Below, in pieces: positions 1 to 6,221 of a stretch of 7,015 bases of DNA. The stretch comes from JBEKJU01 sp050011095 (GTDB lineage: Bacteria; Desulfobacterota; Syntrophorhabdia; Syntrophorhabdales; WCHB1-27), in the NCBI GenBank assembly GCA_050011095.1, contig JBEKJU010000350.1, forward strand, positions 1-7,015, read 5' to 3'. Below the pieces are notes generated by a model. That model was not told the DNA's origin and did no database searches. It saw only the letters and a list, made by a program, of their open reading frames with translations. How positions within the stretch are numbered: position 1 is the stretch's first letter; each line of letters opens with the position of its first letter. Made by a program: the position numbers and the translations under genes.

Positions 1-21
1 GAACGGACTCTTCCTTGGCAT
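1..21 (-). CDS. transposase N-terminus, probably IS630 family (runs off the window)
   Basis: Only seven codons are visible, reading M-P-R-K-S-P-F. The start is well supported: a perfect AGGAGG ribosome site lies at 27-32, five bases upstream of the ATG. MPRKSPF/MPRKAPF is a recurrent opening of the helix-turn-helix half of IS630-type transposases. No domain can be checked here. The position just inside a TA-bounded break in nrfA fits a transposase reading away from the interrupted gene. It could be another small DNA-binding protein, and the neighbouring sequence would decide. Confidence 0.45.
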
Positions 22-116
22 CGAATCCTCCTCGCTGGAGAATATATGCCAAGGATAACAGATGCAGGTGGAAATGTCATTACAATACGTCATCGTATTT
101 ATGAAATGGAGTACTA
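1..116 (-). mobile_element. end of a probable IS630-family insertion sequence (partial)
   Basis: The nrfA homology stops abruptly at a TA dinucleotide (115-116). About 93 bases further on, a ribosome site and ATG open a reading frame beginning MPRKSPF. IS630-family elements insert at TA and duplicate it, and many of their transposases begin with a very similar peptide. Near the presumed element end is a perfect inverted repeat, AATACG-N4-CGTATT (84-99), which may be part of the terminal structure. The other end of the element and the second TA copy lie outside the window, so the family call rests on a short peptide, the TA junction and the clean loss of nrfA homology. Confidence 0.5.
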
Positions 117-637
117 AGCTTCATGGTCTTGGGGTCGTGGCAGTTCGCGCACGTGATGGGGTACTTGAGTCTCGCTAATAATCCGGTGACAGGGGTTTTT
201 GCATAGTTCCAGCCCATGTCGCGCCACACGTCGATGAGGTTGGCCGTCTTGCAGGTCATGCAGGAGCCGGAGGTCTGAGGCGTGACGCGCTTCGTCTTCT
301 TGATGTCTTCAAGGGAGTAAGGGTGGCCCCGTTTTTCGGCGTAGTCCTTGCTGAAGGCCATGCCCTTGAAGTTCTCAAGTATCTCTGGTTCCTTCGTCGA
401 TTTCTGGTAAGGCACGCTGCCGTCGAAGCCAGTAGGCGACGGGCTCATCTCCAGGTTGCGCTGAAAGCTCTTGTATTCGAGAGGGTAGTGCTTTCCCCAG
501 GCTGCGGGATCGTACTCGTTCTCCGGTAGAGGAGTGATCTTGACGGTAGAGCGCGGTGTGGTGACGGTTATGCGGACCACGAGCAGGGCCAACAACGCGA
601 GGATGACCAATGCAAGAACAACAATCTTCTTGTTCAC
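80..637 (-). pseudogene. nrfA: ammonia-forming cytochrome c nitrite reductase NrfA, 5' fragment truncated by insertion
   Basis: NrfA is a periplasmic pentahaem enzyme reducing nitrite to ammonium with six electrons, and is usually about 450-520 residues. This frame has 185. Residues 4-23 are a hydrophobic signal/anchor. CMTCK (126-130) is the diagnostic CXXCK site of the catalytic haem, where lysine replaces histidine. CANCH (163-167) is the next haem site, followed by DPKTMKL, a conserved NrfA stretch. Family-like sequence ends at Leu174. The last eleven residues are encoded by the adjoining insertion element before a TAA. At least three haem sites and most of the active-site shell are missing, so no active enzyme can be made. 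The start is GTG, two bases after the nrfH stop, with GAGGGAT as ribosome site, which shows nrfHA operon coupling. Confidence 0.88.
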
Positions 638-638
638 G

Positions 639-1076
639 TTATCCCTCTATTTCTTTTCTTGTTTTGTGTACGATCCGCCGGTGGCACCGCATACACTGCG
701 GCTCGCCCGAGAATGCCGCGACCCGCTCCATGGTAGAACGGTGGCAGCGCACACAGTTGCCCTGGGCGATGCGCTTTGCCTCCGGAGAAACAACAAGGCT
801 AGCCGGGTAGTCTCTGACAGTTTCATGCCAGAGGTCATGGAGGCCGGCCCTGGCCTTGTAAAGAAACCTGGTTGCCCCGTTGGAAGCCGGCATGTGGCAT
901 TCGGTGCAGTCGAACTGTTTGTGGTTCGACATCCGCCACGTGCCGCCTGCCTGGTTCATGCTGTGGCAGGCGATACAGGCGGTAGGGTCGGCTGAGGCAT
1001 GGTAGCCTTCGATAAGAAGTGCCATGAGGACCATCCCGATGAAGACGCCCAGGACCAGAGGGCCGTTCTTTTTCAC
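639..1076 (-). CDS. nrfH: NrfH, membrane tetrahaem cytochrome c (NapC/NirT family quinol dehydrogenase)
   Basis: NrfH anchors NrfA to the membrane and passes it electrons from menaquinol. From the GTG start this is 145 residues. One N-terminal transmembrane helix (about 5-24) is followed by four haem sites: CIACH (34-38), CTECH (57-61), CVRCH (108-112) and CMRCH (128-132). The first reads CIACHSM, matching the CXXCHXM motif in which Met ligates haem 1 of NrfH. Length and spacing are normal, so the gene looks intact although its partner nrfA is broken. Start choice: GTG at 1076 gives the usual short charged N-terminus (MKKNG) before the helix but has no clear ribosome site of its own. An in-frame TTG at 1112 would add 12 atypical residues. 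The GTG overlaps the stop of a small upstream ORF. The NrfH assignment over other NapC-type proteins rests on adjacency to nrfA. Confidence 0.87.
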   Translation of the reverse strand: MKKNGPLVLGVFIGMVLMALLIEGYHASADPTACIACHSMNQAGGTWRMSNHKQFDCTECHMPASNGATRFLYKARAGLHDLWHETVRDYPASLVVSPEAKRIAQGNCVRCHRSTMERVAAFSGEPQCMRCHRRIVHKTRKEIEG

Positions 1077-1117
1077 GTAGGCAGTATTACACAGGCGCAA
1101 CGGTCCCGGCAAGCCAT
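1073..1117 (-). CDS. possible 14-codon upstream ORF coupled to nrfH
   Basis: An ATG at 1117 has AGGTAG four bases upstream and reads MACRDRCACVILPT, then TGA. The stop shares bases with the proposed nrfH GTG start (GTGA overlap), the arrangement typical of translational coupling. The peptide has three cysteines in 14 residues, but nothing identifies it as a known peptide. It would explain how nrfH is initiated from a GTG lacking a ribosome site. It may also be chance, since ORFs this short are common. Confidence 0.3.
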   Translation of the reverse strand: MACRDRCACVILPT

Positions 1118-1257
1118 TTTTCTACCTGCGGCCGAACTTTTCCTGCGTCCGGAGGTCTAAGCGCCTATTCGGATACCTCGCTCGCCCTTTATTTTAGGAT
1201 GACAACTTTTGCTAGACTTGTTGAAGCAAGCGGAACGCGTTATCGACCGTCCCCGTT

Positions 1258-1989
1258 TTATCGACATTCATCAGATTGCAGGTCGCGGGGGCCCCCGGTA
1301 AATTCCTCCGTTAGGGTCGGTACGATATCCCAACTGACAATGTTTCCCGCTTCGATGAAGCGCTTCACGCTGTCGCAAGTGGACACTGTATCGCCGAAGG
1401 CGTAGGCGTTGAAGGATACGATCTCCAGGGGCAGGGAGAAGAGGAAATCCCAGCCGGGGTTTCCGCATAAATGCAGGCCCCGAGGCCCGTCGATCCCATT
1501 AAAGAAGTCCGTCAGCCGCGATGATCGCCGAATCGATCCCGGCGTACTGAAGAAGTTTCGGACAGCTTCGATACTGAGATGGGGAGGGAGTAAGCCCGTC
1601 GTCATCATGGCCTTGACCTCCGACGCGAAGAGAAGGCGGCCACCTTGATTGTTGTAAAAAAGCGGCTTCATCCCGAACCGGTCGCGGACAGCGAGCAGTT
1701 TCCGGTCACGCCGGTCGTAAAGAAGAAAGGCAAACTCTCCACGGAGGCGATTTTGCCAACTCATTATGACGACCGGAGCGTTCCGAAAGATCATCCCTTC
1801 TAGCTGGTCACTTTTCCTTCTGTTCTTTATGATGTGGTGATAGGGCAGCACCTGTTCGAGCATTTCCTCGCCGATTCTCGTCTTTATCATCCTGCGGCCG
1901 ATCCCAGCCCCCAAATGTTTCAGCCCGGCCTCCCATAGGACGTCGACCACCATTTGTTCGAGTTCTGTGAGTGCCTTCCGGTCCCTCAT
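1258..1989 (-). pseudogene. in-frame chimera: nitroreductase fragment + asparagine synthetase fragment + MetE-like fragment
   Basis: This open frame of 243 codons joins pieces of three unrelated families. Residues 1-77 (1989-1759) are the middle of a ferredoxin-nitroreductase, ending GMIFRNAPVVIM, which aligns with ILRSAPVLIV of the intact copy at 4270. Residues about 78-150 (1758-1540) are from the glutaminase half of AsnB-type asparagine synthetase: LRGEFAFLLYDRRDRK, VRDRFGMKPLFY and LLFASEVKAM are family hallmarks. The catalytic Cys at the AsnB N-terminus and the whole synthetase domain are absent. Residues about 151-243 are from a B12-independent methionine synthase/UROD-like methyltransferase, with GPRGLHLCGNPGWDFL carrying the His-x-Cys metal-binding pattern, then IVSFNAYAFGD and IVSWDIVPTLTEE. 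None of the three pieces holds a complete catalytic domain. The frame also continues upstream, across a TAA, into the nitroreductase N-terminus. A functional protein is unlikely. Confidence 0.75.
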
Positions 1990-2001
1990 AACTACAAACC
2001 C

Positions 2002-2379
2002 TTATGTCTGGCCGTTCGAGGCAGTTCCAGCATGAATGCCAGCTTCAATGAGCTCGACCACGAGTTCATCTGACACCGGCTCTTCCTTAAAGGCACGAAT
2101 CGATCTCCTAGATAGCAAGAGGCTTCTCATGTGTTGAGGAGGGATTTCGATATCGAGGAGGTTTTCGAACTTTTCGCCGGACATCTTGGAGTGTCCAATC
2201 GCTTCACTCGGACAGATTGCGACGCAGTGGCCGCATGCGCAGCACTGCTCAGGATATCTAACTTCTACCTGTTTACATGTCCCATCTGAGGTAGCTTTGA
2301 AGACGTAGTTCGGACATTCGTCGGCACAAAATCCGCATTGAATACACTTTGTCGAGTCGATCGATAACATCTTGTTCAT
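2002..2379 (-). pseudogene. ferredoxin-nitroreductase fusion protein, N-terminal part ended by a nonsense codon
   Basis: This 125-residue frame starts at an ATG with AAGGCGAG upstream. It has a complete two-cluster ferredoxin domain, CIQCGFCADEC (12-22) and CACGHCVAIC (47-56; the cluster pattern uses C46 or C47 with C49, C52 and C56), then the start of an FMN nitroreductase domain, SRRSIRAFKEEPV (90-102) and GTASNGQT (118-125), matching APTAGNSQT of the intact copy. TAA follows. Reading on in the same frame gives GFVV and then the frame starting at 1989, exactly where the family continues. A single substitution such as GAA to TAA therefore explains the stop. Even read through, the C-terminal half is replaced by unrelated sequence. 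The gene lies 52 bases downstream of the radical SAM pseudogene on the same strand. Family enzymes use reduced flavin for electron transfer to unknown substrates; none can be inferred here. Confidence 0.78.
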
Positions 2380-2431
2380 CTTGCTCGCCTTTTTGTGCGC
2401 ATAGGCCTTGTTCTGCTCCCCCGCCCCGGGC

Positions 2432-2995
2432 CTATTGCGGGCCGGCGTCCCTGAATGATTGCATCACCCACCAGAGAAGTTGGCTAAGAGGTGAGAGGCG
2501 CCAGTCCATCCGCTTGAGCTTCGCTTTAAAGGAGTAGAAGTCATCGTAGGCCTGCTTCAGGGCAGATTCCCACATCTCTGCATCCCCGTGGGTCGGTTTG
2601 ATGACGCAGTGCTCCGACAGCGAGTACTGTGTCCAATCCTGACTGAGGATTCTCCCGGACTCGTGAAGCGATCTAAAAAGTTCTGTGCCGGGCAAGGGCG
2701 TCGCGAGGGTGAACTGACCCACCGCAACCTTGTTCCGTATGGCCCACTCGACGGCTTCACGCGCCCGGTCCGGCGCTTGGTGGTCAAGGCCGAACATGAA
2801 ACCTCCCTGGATCATGATGCCTCTCCGGTGAATTTTTTCTATGGAAGGCTCGTATCTTTCCCGCCATGCCCTTTTTGCCTGCCCGACGGAGAGGCCTAAC
2901 GTCGTTGTTTCCAGGTCCTCGAAGCCGATCATGACGATTTTGAGTCCGCTCCGCGCGGCAAGGTTGAGGGTCTCTTCATAATTCCTCGATGACAT
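2432..2995 (-). pseudogene. radical SAM protein, C-terminal part after an internal deletion
   Basis: This 187-codon frame is the C-terminal portion of a B12-binding-domain radical SAM protein. LAARSGLKIVMIGFEDL (12-28), GIMIQGGFMFGLDH (59-72) and FTLATPLPGTELF (95-107) are typical late strands of the radical SAM barrel, followed by a helical tail rich in aromatic and basic residues. The nominal ATG at 2995 lies inside the preceding frame (20-base overlap) and is unlikely to be a real start, because the first few codons belong to the damaged joint. In intact relatives, roughly 40-50 residues sit between the end of the upstream frame (VDYVIEEL) and this part. They are missing and the frame is shifted. 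Confidence 0.75.
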
Positions 2996-3674
2996 AATCC
3001 ACGGACTTCTGTCTCACGCGCGCGCCGTTGAAAGCGCTGACGGAGCAAAAGCGGCAGCCGTACGGACAGCCTCTCTGCGGCTGGGTGATCATGATCCTCG
3101 GTTGTGGCAGCGGTCGAGGAGTGGGAATAGTGAGAAGCCTGCTCACGGGCTGGGACATCGCAAAGTCGAGATTCTCAGGCAGTACGGGATCGTACAGGGG
3201 TTTCAATTTTCTGTTAGCGGCGCCCTCCAAAACATTCGTCCAGATCTCGTCTGCTTCCCTGCGCACGACGCTGTCGCAATGGAGAAGGGCCTCTTCGGTC
3301 ATGAACGTGACGTGCGGTCCGCCCATGACGACCGGAATACCACGCCTACGGAACTGATCGGCGATCTCGTAGCCGCGGACGATCTGGACGGTGGTGCCTG
3401 TGATGCCGACGAGATCGAAGTGTTGTTTCCAATCAATAGCAGCCCGGTTTTCGTCGATTATGACGACTTCATGTTCCCTGGGGGTCACCGATTTCAGTTG
3501 GATGAGCGATTGGGGAGGGATGTGTCGATAAAGGGGCGTGGCGTTGAGGCCGCGTCCTTGCTGCACCCCGCACGGGTTGATGAGGCCGATTCTCAGCTTC
3601 TCTCTCCCTGTTATCGCAATCCAGAGTCCTGTTCCAGCTATTCTATCATCTTCGCGCTCGCGCGTGTGGCTCAT
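2976..3674 (-). pseudogene. cobalamin-binding / radical SAM protein, N-terminal part
   Basis: The frame encodes 232 residues. LRIGLINPCG (27-36) opens a B12-binding Rossmann-like domain (about 27-170) with VVIIDEN (70-76), DLVGITGTT (87-95) and GIPVVMGGPHVT (112-123). The radical SAM core begins with RGCPYGCRFC (201-210), whose CX3CX2C binds the [4Fe-4S] cluster that cleaves S-adenosylmethionine. The frame stops after VDYVIEEL, where the barrel should continue; the remainder is found shifted at 2432-2995. Start is unclear. ATG 3674 adds 26 residues unlike the family and lacks a ribosome site. The natural position is residue 27, a CTG (3594-3596) preceded by GGGAGAGAG, so an ATG may have been lost. 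The reaction cannot be predicted: the family spans methylases, cyclases and others. Confidence 0.78.
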
Positions 3675-4100
3675 TTGTCGTTATTCCTACACCCGTTGTT
3701 CGGCAGGATCCAGAGCGCTGGTGCGGCGAGAAGGGCTATTCTAGCGATTACCGCTTCAAATCTTGTAACAAGCAAGGAGAATTAGAACCTAAGGGTTTTA
3801 GGAAATTGTCCTCCTGCGCCGGCTCTCGCCACGACCCCAAGATTACGCCCCAAGGAGTATGGTGTTTCACTTCGCCATTTGCCCCGAGCGTTCCTCGGAA
3901 GGCCGCTCCTACAGCGAACACACGCCCTCACCTGCCATTCCTCGCCTATTATCGACCTCATGTTTTCCGACATACCGCTTCGAGTCGAGGAGCAGCCGCC
4001 GACCACATCTGTGAGATTGGATCAATGGCGGGGCAGAGATGTAGTGCGCGCGAAAAACAGCCGACGCGCAGAGCAAACAATGATTCAGATCCGGTGAGGA
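3675..4100. other. intergenic stretch with no recognised gene
   Basis: This stretch lies between the divergently oriented radical SAM pseudogene and the intact nitroreductase gene. Open frames of 70-100 codons exist on both strands (for example 3806-4117 + and 3782-4006 -), but they show no domain, no ribosome site and low-complexity Arg/Ser/Ala composition, so I do not call them. I see no tRNA, no repeat array and no clear terminator. It may be decayed coding sequence. Confidence 0.5.
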
Positions 4101-4129
4101 TGGAGAACATCAGTTGAAGAAAATATGAT
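4101..4129 (+). promoter_or_regulatory. possible sigma-70 promoter for the ferredoxin-nitroreductase gene
   Basis: TGGAGA (4101-4106, four of six matches to the -35 consensus) and TATGAT (4124-4129, five of six to the -10) are separated by 17 bases. Transcription would begin near 4136, giving a leader of about 134 bases that contains the paired element at 4163-4231. This is a consensus match only. Confidence 0.35.
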
Positions 4130-4162
4130 AGGCTGAAAAGAAACAGGGCCTTTGGCTGCGAA

Positions 4163-4231
4163 CGGATGAGCCGGCAACCCCTTAAGACAGGGCGAATTGA
4201 CCCACCGGAGAGAGGCCGTGCTTCTCATCCG
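4163..4231 (+). promoter_or_regulatory. possible structured 5' leader element
   Basis: CGGATGAG (4163-4170) and CTCATCCG (4224-4231) form a perfect 8-bp closing stem around 53 bases. Immediately inside, CCGG (4171-4174) can pair with CCGG (4205-4208), enclosing a small GGG/CCC hairpin (4190-4203). GAGA at 4208-4211 can also pair with TCTC (4223-4226), which would compete with the closing stem. A further short repeat, GGATTCC...GGAATT, lies at 4231-4250, just before the ribosome site. The layout resembles a regulatory leader, but it matches no riboswitch class I know end to end. Confidence 0.3.
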
Positions 4232-4269
4232 GATTCCTTGCATCGGAATTGAATCGGGAGGTAAAGACG

Positions 4270-5097
4270 ATGGGACTCATCAAGATTGACGAGAGCAAAT
4301 GCACCAGGGACGGTATCTGCGTGCGGGACTGCCTGCCGAAGCTCATCCGGATTTCGGAGAAGAGCGGCTTTCCCGAAATGGTGCCGGGGGCCGAACATAT
4401 CTGCCTCTTGTGCGGCCACTGCGTAACGGTCTGTCCCGAAGGCGCCCTCAGCCTTGAAGACATCTCCCTGGCGTCCTCTCCCTCCATAGACGAGGGGCTC
4501 GTGATCGATGAGGCCCGGGCGGTGCAGTTCCTCAGGTCCCGTCGCTCCATCCGCCTGTTTAAGGACAAACCCGTGGAACGGGAAAAGATCAAGAGGCTCA
4601 TCGGGGTAGCCCGCTACGCGCCTACCGCAGGTAATAGCCAGACAGTGGAATGGCTGGTCCATACGGACAGATCGAAGATCGACGAAATAGCCGGCCTCGC
4701 CGAGGAATGGGCGCGTGAGGCCGTGAAAAGCGCTCCTTCCGTGGTGGCGACCAGGCCGTATTTGCCGAGGATTGTTGCCTCCTGGGACTCGGGCCACATG
4801 TCCATTCTCAGGAGCGCCCCGGTGCTGATCGTTGCCTCAGCCCCGAAGGAAGCCGCCTTCGGCCTTGTAGACCTGACCATATCGCTTTCCTACCTTGACC
4901 TCCTTGCGCCCACCATTGGCCTCGGCACCTGCTGGGCCGGGCTGCTCCAGGGAGCACTCCTTTCTTCCCCGTCTCTCAAAGAGGTCGTGGGCATACCCAA
5001 GGGGAATCCGCACCACTATCCCATGGTGCTCGGATACCCCGCGGTGAGGCACCACCGCCTCCCGGAACGCAAGCCGGCCAGGATCACCTTCGCCTGA
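4270..5097 (+). CDS. 4Fe-4S ferredoxin-nitroreductase fusion protein (intact)
   Basis: This is a 275-residue protein with normal length for the family. The ATG at 4270 has GGGAGGT (4256-4262) seven bases upstream; an in-frame TTG at 4249 lacks support. The ferredoxin domain has CTRDGICVRDC (11-21) and CLLCGHCVTVC (45-55). The nitroreductase domain has SRRSIRLFKDKPV (90-102) and APTAGNSQT (117-125) for FMN binding, GLGTCWAGLL (217-226), and PKGNPHHYPMVLGYP (243-257). The first cluster motif has Asp14 where Cys is usual, leaving seven cysteines, as in Asp-ligated clusters of some ferredoxins. It is a cytoplasmic flavin enzyme with built-in iron-sulfur electron entry; substrate unknown. The paralogous pseudogene at 2002-2379 keeps all eight cluster cysteines. 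It is transcribed alone and convergent with the methyltransferase gene. Confidence 0.88.
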   Translation: MGLIKIDESKCTRDGICVRDCLPKLIRISEKSGFPEMVPGAEHICLLCGHCVTVCPEGALSLEDISLASSPSIDEGLVIDEARAVQFLRSRRSIRLFKDKPVEREKIKRLIGVARYAPTAGNSQTVEWLVHTDRSKIDEIAGLAEEWAREAVKSAPSVVATRPYLPRIVASWDSGHMSILRSAPVLIVASAPKEAAFGLVDLTISLSYLDLLAPTIGLGTCWAGLLQGALLSSPSLKEVVGIPKGNPHHYPMVLGYPAVRHHRLPERKPARITFA

Positions 5098-5134
5098 GCC
5101 ATCGGTCGATGTTTCCCGGGGCGGTCCATCCGTA

Positions 5135-5147
5135 CCGGGGTCCCCGG
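5135..5147. repeat. palindrome in the convergent spacer
   Basis: CCGGGG-T-CCCCGG, a perfect inverted repeat. With the two palindromes downstream it sits between genes that converge. There is no T-tract on either side, so it does not qualify as a standard intrinsic terminator. Confidence 0.35.
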
Positions 5148-5164
5148 CATCATGCTCTGTGCCC

Positions 5165-5178
5165 GCCGTGGCCACGGC
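5165..5178. repeat. 14-base perfect palindrome
   Basis: GCCGTGGCCACGGC is self-complementary over its full length. It lies 67 bases after the nitroreductase stop. It may act in transcription ending or be chance in GC-rich DNA. Confidence 0.3.
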
Positions 5179-5190
5179 TCCAGCAGCTAC

Positions 5191-5207
5191 TAACGCTCCA
5201 TGCGTTA
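5191..5207. terminator. weak hairpin between convergent genes
   Basis: TAACGC and GCGTTA pair across a five-base TCCAT loop. The position between two converging genes fits a bidirectional stop signal, but no run of T follows on either strand, so this is a weak call. Confidence 0.2.
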
Positions 5208-5295
5208 TGGCATTGATGCAGATCAGGAGATGTCGTAGGACAAAGCCCTGTCTGGTTCGGCATATTCTGACTTTCCAGCAACATGTTATATGACG

Positions 5296-6132
5296 TCAAT
5301 GGACCGCCGCACAAAGGATCGAGGTCTGTGTGGGTACCGGAAGGTCGGTTCGCAAGGGGTCAAAGTACAGCGATTCAGCTCTCTCCGGCGTCAGAAAATC
5401 AATGTCGAAAAACCCCAGGCTCAGCAGTTTCGCTTCAATGTCCTCCGGTGTGAAAAAGCTTACGAAAGGCTCCCCAAGGTCGGAAACTCTCGCGGCAAGG
5501 GTTGTTGACGCGTCATCCAGAGGCTGTCGGAAGGTCAGGGAAATCTCGCTGCCGGGCGCAAACGCCGCTACTGCACGCAATGTTGCATCAATCGCCGCTT
5601 CTTCCAGATACATGGTAACCCCGAGCCAGGAAAAGAATGCCGGTTTATCGGGAAGTATGCTGTGGCGGGCCAAAATTTCACCGAGGCCTTCGTGTTCGAA
5701 ATTGGCCGGGCAGAAGATCAGGTTCCCCGGCTCCGAGAAGCCGGACTTGACGATTCTCTCCCGTTTTGCCGATTGAGTCGCGGGATGGTCGACCTCGACG
5801 ATCTTCAGCGTCTTCGCCCAGGAAGGCTGGCGCAATGCAAAAGTATCGAACCCGGCACCGATCATGATATAGCGGGTGACGCCTTTCGCGACGGCTGCTT
5901 CAAGCTTATCTTCAGTAAAACGCGCGCGCAACACAACATGGGCACGCAAAGACTTTCCCGCCGGGCTTTGGTGACGACCAATCCCGCCATGGATGGTGTC
6001 GCTGGCCTGGGGACCTAACAAAGTCAGGGCAACCGGATCATCCAACAACAGCGGTTTTTCGTCCAGCAACTGGTGAGCGGCGCGTATGTAGGCGGTGGCA
6101 AGGGCGGTCTTACTGGTGGTTTGGTCTCGCAT
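5296..6132 (-). CDS. class I SAM-dependent methyltransferase, TIGR00027 / leucine carboxyl methyltransferase-like family
   Basis: The protein is 278 residues, a usual length for the family. The SAM-binding motif I is YIMIGAGFDTFALR (88-101), with IVEVDHPATQSAKRE (111-125) as the acidic motif that binds the ribose, and FSWLGVTMYLEEAAI (167-181) matching the conserved WLG/EG-x-YL block. LRARFTED (68-75) is the upstream basic motif of the group. The C-terminus (STTLAARVSDLGEPFVSF onward) has the expected tail. Family members are predicted O-methyltransferases on carboxylate or polyketide-like substrates; the substrate cannot be read from sequence. The ATG at 6132 is the first good start, but its ribosome site is poor (GGCAC). 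Its 5' flank is only about 90 bases from a group II intron end, so its promoter may have been changed. It looks intact. Confidence 0.85.
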   Translation of the reverse strand: MRDQTTSKTALATAYIRAAHQLLDEKPLLLDDPVALTLLGPQASDTIHGGIGRHQSPAGKSLRAHVVLRARFTEDKLEAAVAKGVTRYIMIGAGFDTFALRQPSWAKTLKIVEVDHPATQSAKRERIVKSGFSEPGNLIFCPANFEHEGLGEILARHSILPDKPAFFSWLGVTMYLEEAAIDATLRAVAAFAPGSEISLTFRQPLDDASTTLAARVSDLGEPFVSFFTPEDIEAKLLSLGFFDIDFLTPERAESLYFDPLRTDLPVPTQTSILCAAVH

Positions 6133-6221
6133 GAATTGTGCCTGTACTTGAAGGAAGGGCGCTACTGACTATGGTTTTCGTCCCGTTGCCTTCATTCTCT
6201 TCCTCTCCACCGCATGAATCA

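Noticed and set aside
1140..1257. Promoter for nrfHA
   Set aside because: A TAAAAT-like -10 occurs on the minus strand near 1195, but no acceptable -35 at 16-18 bases and no clear regulator palindrome was found.
2002..2004. Recoding (selenocysteine or pyrrolysine) at the nitroreductase stop
   Set aside because: The codon is TAA, whereas known recoding uses TGA or TAG.
3102..3785. 227-codon plus-strand frame opposite the radical SAM gene
   Set aside because: It is antisense to clear B12-binding and CX3CX2C motifs; its length follows from GC-rich codon use.
3782..4117. Open frames on both strands in the long spacer
   Set aside because: They have no start signal and no similarity I can name, and the two strands are equally open, as expected by chance.
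4161..4250. SAM-I or FMN riboswitch upstream of the nitroreductase
   Set aside because: Only short strings agree. The 5' half and kink-turn of SAM-I and the multi-helix junction with the GAAGCCGAC part of the FMN element are missing.
4225..4797. 190-codon minus-strand frame opposite the nitroreductase
   Set aside because: It is antisense to a well-supported gene, with His/Gly/Arg-rich shadow composition and no recognisable domain.
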